64,000 bases of DNA from assembly GCA_009746045.1 (NCBI GenBank), contig RPFO01001065.1, positions 1-64,000 on the forward strand, read 5' to 3'. This DNA comes from Mesostigma viride (lineage: Eukaryota > Streptophyta > Mesostigmatophyceae > Mesostigmatales > Mesostigmataceae). Below the pieces are notes generated by a model. That model saw nothing but the letters and a program-made list of their open reading frames with translations. It ran no database searches and was not told the DNA's origin. The translations under genes and the position numbers were made by a program. The first letter of the stretch is position 1; every line of letters begins with the position of its first letter. Below, piece after piece: positions 1-11,200 of this stretch.

Positions 1-3000
1 GTGGATGGCGCGCGATCTTCCTCGGTGGCGCGTGATCACTTGGGTGGATGCGCGCGATTCCTCCGGTGGCGCGTGATCACTTGGGGGATGGCGCGCGATT
101 CTCCGGTGGCGCGTGATCCACTTGGGTGGATGGCGCGCGATTCCTCCGGTGGCGCGCGATCACTTGGGTGGATGGCGCGCATTCCTCCGGTGGCGCGTGA
201 TCACTTGGGTGGATGGCGCGCGATTCCTCCGGTGGCGCGTGATCACTTGGTGGATGAGCGCGCGATTCCTCCGGTGGCGCGCGTGATCACTTGGGTGGAT
301 GGCGCGCGATTCCTCCGGTGGCGCGGTGATCACTTGGGTGGATGGCGCGCGATTCCTCCGGTGGCGCGTGATCACTTGGGTGGATGGCGCGCGATTCCTC
401 CGGTGGCGCGTGATCACTTGGGTGGATGGCGCGCCGATTCCTCCGGTGGCGCGTGATCACTTGGGTGGATGGCGCGCGATTCCTCCGGTGGCGCGTGATC
501 ACTTGGTGGATGGCGCGCGATTCCCCGTGGCGCGTGATCACTTGGGTGGATGGCGCGCGATTCCTCCCGGTGGCGCGTGATCACTTGGGTGGATGGCGCG
601 CGATTCCTCCGGTGGCGCGTGATCACTTGGGTGGATGGCGCGCGATTCCTCCGGTGGCGCGTGATCACTTGGGTGGATGGCGCGCGATTCCTCCGGTGGC
701 GCGTGATCACTTGGGTGGATGGCGCGCGATTCCTCCGGTGGCGCGTGATCACTTGGGTGGATGGCGCGCGATTCCTCCGGTGGCGCGTGATCACTTGGGT
801 GGATGGCGCGCGATTCCTCCGTGGCGCGTGATCACTTGGGTGGATGGCGCGCGATTCCTCCGGTGGCGCGTGATCACTTGGGTGGTGGCGCGCGATTCCT
901 CCGGTGGCGCGTGATCACTTGGGTGGATGGCGCGCGATTCCTCCGGTGGCGCGTGATCACTTGGGTGGATGGCGCGCGATTCCTCCGGTGGCGCGTGATC
1001 ACTTGGGTGGATGGCGCGCGATTCCTCCGGTGGCGCGTGATCACTTGGGTGGATGGCGCGCGATTCCTCCGGTGGCGCGTGATCACTTGGTGGATGGCGC
1101 GCGATTCCTCCGGTGGCGCGTGATCACTTGGGTGGATGGCGCGCGATTCCTCCGGTGGCGCGTGATCACTTGGGTGGATGGCGCGCGATTCCTCCGGTGG
1201 CGCGTGATCACTTGGGTGGATGGCGCGCGATTCCTCCGGTGGCGCGTGATCACTTGGGTGGATGGCGCGCGATTCCTCCGGTGGCGCGTGATCACTTGGG
1301 TGGATGGCGCGCGATTCCTCCGGTGGCGCGTGATCACTTGGGTGGATGGCGCGCGATTCCTCCGGTGGCGCGTGATCACTTGGGTGGATGGCGCGCGATT
1401 CCTCCGGTGGCGCGTGATCACTTGGGTGGATGGCGCGCGATTCCTCCGGTGGCGCGTGATCACTTGGGTGGATGGCGCGCGATTCCTCCGGTGGCGCGTG
1501 ATCACTTGGGTGGATGGCGCGCGATTCCTCCGGTGGCGCGTGATCACTTGGGTGGATGGCGCGCGATTCCTCCGGTGGCGCGTGATCACTTGGGTGGATG
1601 GCGCGCGATTCCTCCGGTGGCGCGTGATCACTTGGGTGGATGGCGCGCGATTCCTCCGGTGGCGCGTGATCACTTGGGTGGATGGCGCGCGATTCCTCCG
1701 GTGGCGCGTGATCACTTGGGTGGATGGCGCGCGATTCCTCCGGTGGCGCGTGATCACTTGGGTGGATGGCGCGCGATTCCTCCGGTGGCGCGTGATCACT
1801 TGGGTGGATGGCGCGCGATTCCTCCGGTGGCGCGTGATCACTTGGGTGGATGGCGCGCGATTCCTCCGGTGGCGCGTGATCACTTGGGTGGATGGCGCGC
1901 GATTCCTCCGGTGGCGCGTGATCACTTGGGTGGATGGCGCGCGATTCCTCCGGTGGCGCGTGATCACTTGGGTGGATGGCGCGCGATTCCTCCGGTGGCG
2001 CGTGATCACTTGGGTGGATGGCGCGCGATTCCTCCGGTGGCGCGTGATCACTTGGGTGGATGGCGCGCGATTCCTCCGGTGGCGCGTGATCACTTGGGTG
2101 GATGGCGCGCGATTCCTCCGGTGGCGCGTGATCACTTGGGTGGATGGCGCGCGATTCCTCCGGTGGCGCGTGATCACTTGGGTGGATGGCGCGCGATTCC
2201 TCCGGTGGCGCGTGATCACTTGGGTGGATGGCGCGCGATTCCTCCGGTGGCGCGTGATCACTTGGGTGGATGGCGCGCGATTCCTCCGGTGGCGCGTGAT
2301 CACTTGGGTGGATGGCGCGCGATTCCTCCGGTGGCGCGTGATCACTTGGGTGGATGGCGCGCGATTCCTCCGGTGGCGCGTGATCACTTGGGTGGATGGC
2401 GCGCGATTCCTCCGGTGGCGCGTGATCACTTGGGTGGATGGCGCGCGATTCCTCCGGTGGCGCGTGATCACTTGGGTGGATGGCGCGCGATTCCTCCGGT
2501 GGCGCGTGATCACTTGGGTGGATGGCGCGCGATTCCTCCGGTGGCGCGTGATCACTTGGGTGGATGGCGCGCGATTCCTCCGGTGGCGCGTGATCACTTG
2601 GGTGGATGGCGCGCGATTCCTCCGGTGGCGCGTGATCACTTGGGTGGATGGCGCGCGATTCCTCCGGTGGCGCGTGATCACTTGGGTGGATGGCGCGCGA
2701 TTCCTCCGGTGGCGCGTGATCACTTGGGTGGATGGCGCGCGATTCCTCCGGTGGCGCGTGATCACTTGGGTGGATGGCGCGCGATTCCTCCGGTGGCGCG
2801 TGATCACTTGGGTGGATGGCGCGCGATTCCTCCGGTGGCGCGTGATCACTTGGGTGGATGGCGCGCGATTCCTCCGGTGGCGCGTGATCACTTGGGTGGA
2901 TGGCGCGCGATTCCTCCGGTGGCGCGTGATCACTTGGGTGGATGGCGCGCGATTCCTCCGGTGGCGCGTGATCACTTGGGTGGATGGCGCGCGATTCCTC

Positions 3001-6000
3001 CGGTGGCGCGTGATCACTTGGGTGGATGGCGCGCGATTCCTCCGGTGGCGCGTGATCACTTGGGTGGATGGCGCGCGATTCCTCCGGTGGCGCGTGATCA
3101 CTTGGGTGGATGGCGCGCGATTCCTCCGGTGGCGCGTGATCACTTGGGTGGATGGCGCGCGATTCCTCCGGTGGCGCGTGATCACTTGGGTGGATGGCGC
3201 GCGATTCCTCCGGTGGCGCGTGATCACTTGGGTGGATGGCGCGCGATTCCTCCGGTGGCGCGTGATCACTTGGGTGGATGGCGCGCGATTCCTCCGGTGG
3301 CGCGTGATCACTTGGGTGGATGGCGCGCGATTCCTCCGGTGGCGCGTGATCACTTGGGTGGATGGCGCGCGATTCCTCCGGTGGCGCGTGATCACTTGGG
3401 TGGATGGCGCGCGATTCCTCCGGTGGCGCGTGATCACTTGGGTGGATGGCGCGCGATTCCTCCGGTGGCGCGTGATCACTTGGGTGGATGGCGCGCGATT
3501 CCTCCGGTGGCGCGTGATCACTTGGGTGGATGGCGCGCGATTCCTCCGGTGGCGCGTGATCACTTGGGTGGATGGCGCGCGATTCCTCCGGTGGCGCGTG
3601 ATCACTTGGGTGGATGGCGCGCGATTCCTCCGGTGGCGCGTGATCACTTGGGTGGATGGCGCGCGATTCCTCCGGTGGCGCGTGATCACTTGGGTGGATG
3701 GCGCGCGATTCCTCCGGTGGCGCGTGATCACTTGGGTGGATGGCGCGCGATTCCTCCGGTGGCGCGTGATCACTTGGGTGGATGGCGCGCGATTCCTCCG
3801 GTGGCGCGTGATCACTTGGGTGGATGGCGCGCGATTCCTCCGGTGGCGCGTGATCACTTGGGTGGATGGCGCGCGATTCCTCCGGTGGCGCGTGATCACT
3901 TGGGTGGATGGCGCGCGATTCCTCCGGTGGCGCGTGATCACTTGGGTGGATGGCGCGCGATTCCTCCGGTGGCGCGTGATCACTTGGGTGGATGGCGCGC
4001 GATTCCTCCGGTGGCGCGTGATCACTTGGGTGGATGGCGCGCGATTCCTCCGGTGGCGCGTGATCACTTGGGTGGATGGCGCGCGATTCCTCCGGTGGCG
4101 CGTGATCACTTGGGTGGATGGCGCGCGATTCCTCCGGTGGCGCGTGATCACTTGGGTGGATGGCGCGCGATTCCTCCGGTGGCGCGTGATCACTTGGGTG
4201 GATGGCGCGCGATTCCTCCGGTGGCGCGTGATCACTTGGGTGGATGGCGCGCGATTCCTCCGGTGGCGCGTGATCACTTGGGTGGATGGCGCGCGATTCC
4301 TCCGGTGGCGCGTGATCACTTGGGTGGATGGCGCGCGATTCCTCCGGTGGCGCGTGATCACTTGGGTGGATGGCGCGCGATTCCTCCGGTGGCGCGTGAT
4401 CACTTGGGTGGATGGCGCGCGATTCCTCCGGTGGCGCGTGATCACTTGGGTGGATGGCGCGCGATTCCTCCGGTGGCGCGTGATCACTTGGGTGGATGGC
4501 GCGCGATTCCTCCGGTGGCGCGTGATCACTTGGGTGGATGGCGCGCGATTCCTCCGGTGGCGCGTGATCACTTGGGTGGATGGCGCGCGATTCCTCCGGT
4601 GGCGCGTGATCACTTGGGTGGATGGCGCGCGATTCCTCCGGTGGCGCGTGATCACTTGGGTGGATGGCGCGCGATTCCTCCGGTGGCGCGTGATCACTTG
4701 GGTGGATGGCGCGCGATTCCTCCGGTGGCGCGTGATCACTTGGGTGGATGGCGCGCGATTCCTCCGGTGGCGCGTGATCACTTGGGTGGATGGCGCGCGA
4801 TTCCTCCGGTGGCGCGTGATCACTTGGGTGGATGGCGCGCGATTCCTCCGGTGGCGCGTGATCACTTGGGTGGATGGCGCGCGATTCCTCCGGTGGCGCG
4901 TGATCACTTGGGTGGATGGCGCGCGATTCCTCCGGTGGCGCGTGATCACTTGGGTGGATGGCGCGCGATTCCTCCGGTGGCGCGTGATCACTTGGGTGGA
5001 TGGCGCGCGATTCCTCCGGTGGCGCGTGATCACTTGGGTGGATGGCGCGCGATTCCTCCGGTGGCGCGTGATCACTTGGGTGGATGGCGCGCGATTCCTC
5101 CGGTGGCGCGTGATCACTTGGGTGGATGGCGCGCGATTCCTCCGGTGGCGCGTGATCACTTGGGTGGATGGCGCGCGATTCCTCCGGTGGCGCGTGATCA
5201 CTTGGGTGGATGGCGCGCGATTCCTCCGGTGGCGCGTGATCACTTGGGTGGATGGCGCGCGATTCCTCCGGTGGCGCGTGATCACTTGGGTGGATGGCGC
5301 GCGATTCCTCCGGTGGCGCGTGATCACTTGGGTGGATGGCGCGCGATTCCTCCGGTGGCGCGTGATCACTTGGGTGGATGGCGCGCGATTCCTCCGGTGG
5401 CGCGTGATCACTTGGGTGGATGGCGCGCGATTCCTCCGGTGGCGCGTGATCACTTGGGTGGATGGCGCGCGATTCCTCCGGTGGCGCGTGATCACTTGGG
5501 TGGATGGCGCGCGATTCCTCCGGTGGCGCGTGATCACTTGGGTGGATGGCGCGCGATTCCTCCGGTGGCGCGTGATCACTTGGGTGGATGGCGCGCGATT
5601 CCTCCGGTGGCGCGTGATCACTTGGGTGGATGGCGCGCGATTCCTCCGGTGGCGCGTGATCACTTGGGTGGATGGCGCGCGATTCCTCCGGTGGCGCGTG
5701 ATCACTTGGGTGGATGGCGCGCGATTCCTCCGGTGGCGCGTGATCACTTGGGTGGATGGCGCGCGATTCCTCCGGTGGCGCGTGATCACTTGGGTGGATG
5801 GCGCGCGATTCCTCCGGTGGCGCGTGATCACTTGGGTGGATGGCGCGCGATTCCTCCGGTGGCGCGTGATCACTTGGGTGGATGGCGCGCGATTCCTCCG
5901 GTGGCGCGTGATCACTTGGGTGGATGGCGCGCGATTCCTCCGGTGGCGCGTGATCACTTGGGTGGATGGCGCGCGATTCCTCCGGTGGCGCGTGATCACT

Positions 6001-7800
6001 TGGGTGGATGGCGCGCGATTCCTCCGGTGGCGCGTGATCACTTGGGTGGATGGCGCGCGATTCCTCCGGTGGCGCGTGATCACTTGGGTGGATGGCGCGC
6101 GATTCCTCCGGTGGCGCGTGATCACTTGGGTGGATGGCGCGCGATTCCTCCGGTGGCGCGTGATCACTTGGGTGGATGGCGCGCGATTCCTCCGGTGGCG
6201 CGTGATCACTTGGGTGGATGGCGCGCGATTCCTCCGGTGGCGCGTGATCACTTGGGTGGATGGCGCGCGATTCCTCCGGTGGCGCGTGATCACTTGGGTG
6301 GATGGCGCGCGATTCCTCCGGTGGCGCGTGATCACTTGGGTGGATGGCGCGCGATTCCTCCGGTGGCGCGTGATCACTTGGGTGGATGGCGCGCGATTCC
6401 TCCGGTGGCGCGTGATCACTTGGGTGGATGGCGCGCGATTCCTCCGGTGGCGCGTGATCACTTGGGTGGATGGCGCGCGATTCCTCCGGTGGCGCGTGAT
6501 CACTTGGGTGGATGGCGCGCGATTCCTCCGGTGGCGCGTGATCACTTGGGTGGATGGCGCGCGATTCCTCCGGTGGCGCGTGATCACTTGGGTGGATGGC
6601 GCGCGATTCCTCCGGTGGCGCGTGATCACTTGGGTGGATGGCGCGCGATTCCTCCGGTGGCGCGTGATCACTTGGGTGGATGGCGCGCGATTCCTCCGGT
6701 GGCGCGTGATCACTTGGGTGGATGGCGCGCGATTCCTCCGGTGGCGCGTGATCACTTGGGTGGATGGCGCGCGATTCCTCCGGTGGCGCGTGATCACTTG
6801 GGTGGATGGCGCGCGATTCCTCCGGTGGCGCGTGATCACTTGGGTGGATGGCGCGCGATTCCTCCGGTGGCGCGTGATCACTTGGGTGGATGGCGCGCGA
6901 TTCCTCCGGTGGCGCGTGATCACTTGGGTGGATGGCGCGCGATTCCTCCGGTGGCGCGTGATCACTTGGGTGGATGGCGCGCGATTCCTCCGGTGGCGCG
7001 TGATCACTTGGGTGGATGGCGCGCGATTCCTCCGGTGGCGCGTGATCACTTGGGTGGATGGCGCGCGATTCCTCCGGTGGCGCGTGATCACTTGGGTGGA
7101 TGGCGCGCGATTCCTCCGGTGGCGCGTGATCACTTGGGTGGATGGCGCGCGATTCCTCCGGTGGCGCGTGATCACTTGGGTGGATGGCGCGCGATTCCTC
7201 CGGTGGCGCGTGATCACTTGGGTGGATGGCGCGCGATTCCTCCGGTGGCGCGTGATCACTTGGGTGGATGGCGCGCGATTCCTCCGGTGGCGCGTGATCA
7301 CTTGGGTGGATGGCGCGCGATTCCTCCGGTGGCGCGTGATCACTTGGGTGGATGGCGCGCGATTCCTCCGGTGGCGCGTGATCACTTGGGTGGATGGCGC
7401 GCGATTCCTCCGGTGGCGCGTGATCACTTGGGTGGATGGCGCGCGATTCCTCCGGTGGCGCGTGATCACTTGGGTGGATGGCGCGCGATTCCTCCGGTGG
7501 CGCGTGATCACTTGGGTGGATGGCGCGCGATTCCTCCGGTGGCGCGTGATCACTTGGGTGGATGGCGCGCGATTCCTCCGGTGGCGCGTGATCACTTGGG
7601 TGGATGGCGCGCGATTCCTCCGGTGGCGCGTGATCACTTGGGTGGATGGCGCGCGATTCCTCCGGTGGCGCGTGATCACTTGGGTGGATGGCGCGCGATT
7701 CCTCCGGTGGCGCGTGATCACTTGGGTGGATGGCGCGCGATTCCTCCGGTGGCGCGTGATCACTTGGGTGGATGGCGCGCGATTCCTCCGGTGGCGCGTG
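1..7800. repeat. 42-bp minisatellite array, about 7.8 kb
   Basis: Head-to-tail tandem array with a 42-bp unit, each containing an 8-bp palindrome GTGATCAC and a GGCGCGCG run. From about 1,100 to 7,799 I see about 159 units with no variant. In the first 900 bases many units carry one-base gains or losses. Because 42 is a multiple of three and the unit lacks stops in several frames, open frames of more than 2,000 codons run through it on both strands; they are by-products of the repeat. The array begins before the window. It ends sharply at 7,800, where unique AT-richer sequence starts. Confidence 0.97.
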
Positions 7801-8278
7801 TCAATCATTGGCATACGAGGCACCCTTTTCTCATCATACATCCGTGCGTCCATCCCTCTTTATATGCATGCTATGGGATGCATTCTGACACAGCACATTC
7901 TATCCATAATTTTGTTTTATGGAGATTCACTGGTCCAATGGGGTGCATTAAATGAGTTCATCATAACTTATCGTACATCCACCTCATCTGGTCTAATGGG
8001 GTGCATTAGATGAGTTCATCATGACTTAGCGTACATCCACCTCATCGAAATCTACGTCTTCTCGTTTGACTTCAAAATACATGTGGCATTTCCAAGAAAC
8101 TTGAGAGGCACTTTGGTGCACAGAGGGGTATGGGATCACCTCATCAACAGTCTGTCCGTGCCCATGGTGCCCCTTTGCATGCAATCCTGGCAAATTTCTT
8201 TCTGGCTTGGTCGGACGGATCGCGCTTGCTGGTGCCCTGACTTGTCTCCTTCCCCCCCTCTTCCCCTCGCATGGGCAG
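7801..8278. other. Unique spacer between minisatellite and coiled-coil gene
   Basis: AT-richer unique sequence with no convincing coding potential. It contains the 58-bp duplication listed separately. Its last 40 bases are pyrimidine-rich and end in an AG acceptor before the first recognisable exon at 8,279, so it is probably intron of that gene or its 5' flank. Confidence 0.5.
7931..8046. repeat. 58-bp tandem duplication
   Basis: Two adjacent 58-bp copies (7,931-7,988 and 7,989-8,046) differ by a few substitutions. Each contains a TAATGGGGTGCATTA-like core and a GAGTTCATCAT segment. Confidence 0.9.
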
Positions 8279-11200
8279 GACCTGGTGGCTCGCAACGAGG
8301 AGCTTCGTCGCTCCGTGCGCAGCGTGGCCGACCAAAATGAGGAGCTGGCGGCGCAGAACGAGGTGCTGCTGCGCGAAAACCAGGTGAGGGGAGGGGGGGG
8401 GGGGAGGGGACAGGTGAGGGGGGGGAGGGGAGGAGGCAGGTGAGGTTCAATAAGAGCAGGTGAGGGGTTAAGAGGTGGGGTGGGGTGGTTACAAGCAGGT
8501 GAGAGGGGGGTGAAGCAGATGAATGGGTGGTAGAAGTGGACGGGCATCGAGGTGAGACATATGCCGCACATGCTTGTCTTCCCACCGAAGCTGGTTCCGG
8601 CAGTGTCGCTGCTATGCCCATGCATATGGTACGGGCAAGTGTGTCAAGACCCTATACCACGAGTAGATGTGGTCAGCAGGCTGCTGCCGTGCGCTATCGA
8701 GGTGGCTCTTCGCATTTCTTGTGAAGGACCTATTCCATTCCTGTCAGTGATACAGCAGAAGCGGTCCTGTGACCATCTTGGACCACAGATTTCTGCTGCT
8801 CTAATGTGTTTGTCACAAACTGAACAAGAGGCCGCCATCCTGCAACAGCATGGGCGTTCGCCATGCGTCGTGCTTCTGCACGTGTGTTTCCCCCTGCCAC
8901 CCAAAAACCGTCGCTGCTTCAAAACCATCGCTGCTTCAAACCATCACTGCTTCAAACCATCGCTGCTTCAAACCATCGCTGCCCCAAGCCATCGCTGCTT
9001 CGAACCACCGCTGCTTCACAGCAACGATGATTCTGGCTTCTGGTCCTGCCCTAGGGCGAACAGAGATATGTTTAAGCAAACAGACATGGTGTGCGGCTGT
9101 ACTAGGCATCCTTTCCCTGAGAAGGGTAGCAGGGTGCCCCTGTGCCTCGCGTGCCCTACATGCACGCCCTGGCCTTGACGCCCAAGGTCCCTGCCAGGTG
9201 GAAATGTAATGCAATGGTAAGCAGCCATGGCCATCGTGGTATTAAGGTAGGCATTGAGGGTGGTGTTCTCCTGCATGCACAACAGCTCGTCCTGCTACAG
9301 TGACCTCTAGGTCATGTAAGCACACTACATTCTGTGTGTTATGCAATAAGCTTGCAACGGATGCGGTGCCACGCACTTGCAGGGCACTGGATGGGTAGGG
9401 CCTGACTGGCTTCTGGCTTGGAGATGTGTGGCGTTCTGACCACCTGGCCCATGCACAGGACATCCGAGACCGGCTGAGCTTTGTGGAGGGTGTCATCCTG
9501 ATGGATGACGGCAGCGCAGGGCACGGGCAAGCCGGCCGTGGCGCGCAGGCCAAGAGCTTGACGCTGGCCGACGCTGCAGGCCATGCAGGCAGCAGCGATG
9601 CCAGGGGCCAAATGCAGGTGGGTGTGTACGGCTGGAGCACCCGCCTACATGCAGGGACACCCTTTCCACTGCAACGAGATTCAGTGGCTAGCATAAACGC
9701 TGTGCCTTGGCCACTCTTCACCAGTGTACGCATCAGTGCAACCCCAGTCGACCGGCACGTCCGATGGGATGAAGTTGCCTTGATTTTGTGTGTTTGAATG
9801 AGCAGCTTTGTGGTGAAATGTGTTGTTGCTTCCTATCCCGTTACCTAAGCCTTTATCACGTGTCCCCTACAACCCTGGCAGGCACAGTAAGCTTGGTGCA
9901 TATCCACCGTGCGCTCCGTGCCTGGTTCTCATCGCGTTGCACATGCACAGACAGGGGCATGCATTCCCGTCGCAGTGCGCTTACATGCCATGAACGTATC
10001 TTCTTTCAAGGTTTGCGTTCAGCCTCTGCATTTGTCCCTGGGTCACATGTGGCGTACATCGCTCACTGTGCCTGGTGGGTGCCAGCAGCTGCCTGCTCCG
10101 CATGCGCCTTGCCCTTTTATTTGCCGTCCTGCGTCCCCCCTTTCATTTGCCGTTACGTGTCCCCCCTTTTATTTGCCGTCATGCATCCCCCCTTTTATTT
10201 GCCGTCATGCATCCCCCCTTGTGCGTGGCCCATGGCAGAATGTGCACACGGCGGACAAGGCGGTGCTGCTGGAGGTGATGGAGCTGCGAGCAGAGAACAA
10301 GGCACGTCACATGGCAGATCGCCCGCTCCTGCGGATGGGGGCAGATGTCGGAAGCTATCCAAGGCACAACACGATTTTCCATCAATGTTTTTAGATGAAA
10401 TCCATGCATAATGCACGCCATTCTACTGTGTTGGCTGTGCCTAGTGTGGTGCCCGGGGTTTGTTGTTGTTTAAGGGACGGCTGGCGCGTCCTGCCTGGTG
10501 CTGCGCAGGAGTGCGATCAATCAGCGCTGTCAGGTATCCATCGTGGTGGCGGCTGTTGCCGCTATGCAGCATCCCGTGCAAGCTGGGCTGCCATTGCATG
10601 CCCTCCCAACAGCCAGCCAAAGTTTACCCACGGTGCATCGGAGACCTCAGGGAATGTGTGAGGAAGTGATTCTGGCAAGCCAGGAATCGGTGACCTGGCA
10701 GGCCCGGAGATGTAAGGAGAGCGCTCTTGTAGGCATCGTGGGGGTTCGGTTTCCACTGCGCAGCCGATGAATGGTATGGCCACCTAGGCTGCCATCTCGT
10801 CCGTTTTTGAGTTGCTGTTTACCGCCCTGCGTTTGTGAAAAGATTTATGTTGCTGCGTTGGTCGGGAAGTATGGTGGTCCGCTGCGCTGGTGGGGCAGTA
10901 TGGTGGTCCGACCGCTGCGCTGGTGGGGAAGTGTGGTGGTCCGACCGCTGCGCTGGTTGGGCAGTATGGTGGTCCGACCGCTGTGCTGGTGGGGAAGTGT
11001 GGTGGTCCGACCGCTGCGCTGGTTGGGCAGTATGGTGGTCCGACCGCTGTGCTGGTGGGGAAGTGTGGTGGTCCGACCGCTGCGCTGGTGGGGAAGTATG
11101 GTGGTCCGACCGCTGTGCTGGTGGGGAAGTATGGTGGTCCGACCGCTGCGCTGGTGGGGAAGTGTGGTGGTCCGACTGCTGCGCTGGTGGGGAAGTATGG

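Noticed and set aside
1-7800. CRISPR array
   Set aside because: Direct tandem units without variable spacers, no cas genes, clearly eukaryotic context.
904-8013. Open frames of more than 2,000 codons on both strands through the 42-bp array
   Set aside because: They arise because the unit is a multiple of three without stops. Predicted proteins are a bare 14-residue repeat in every frame, with no signal, start context or domain.
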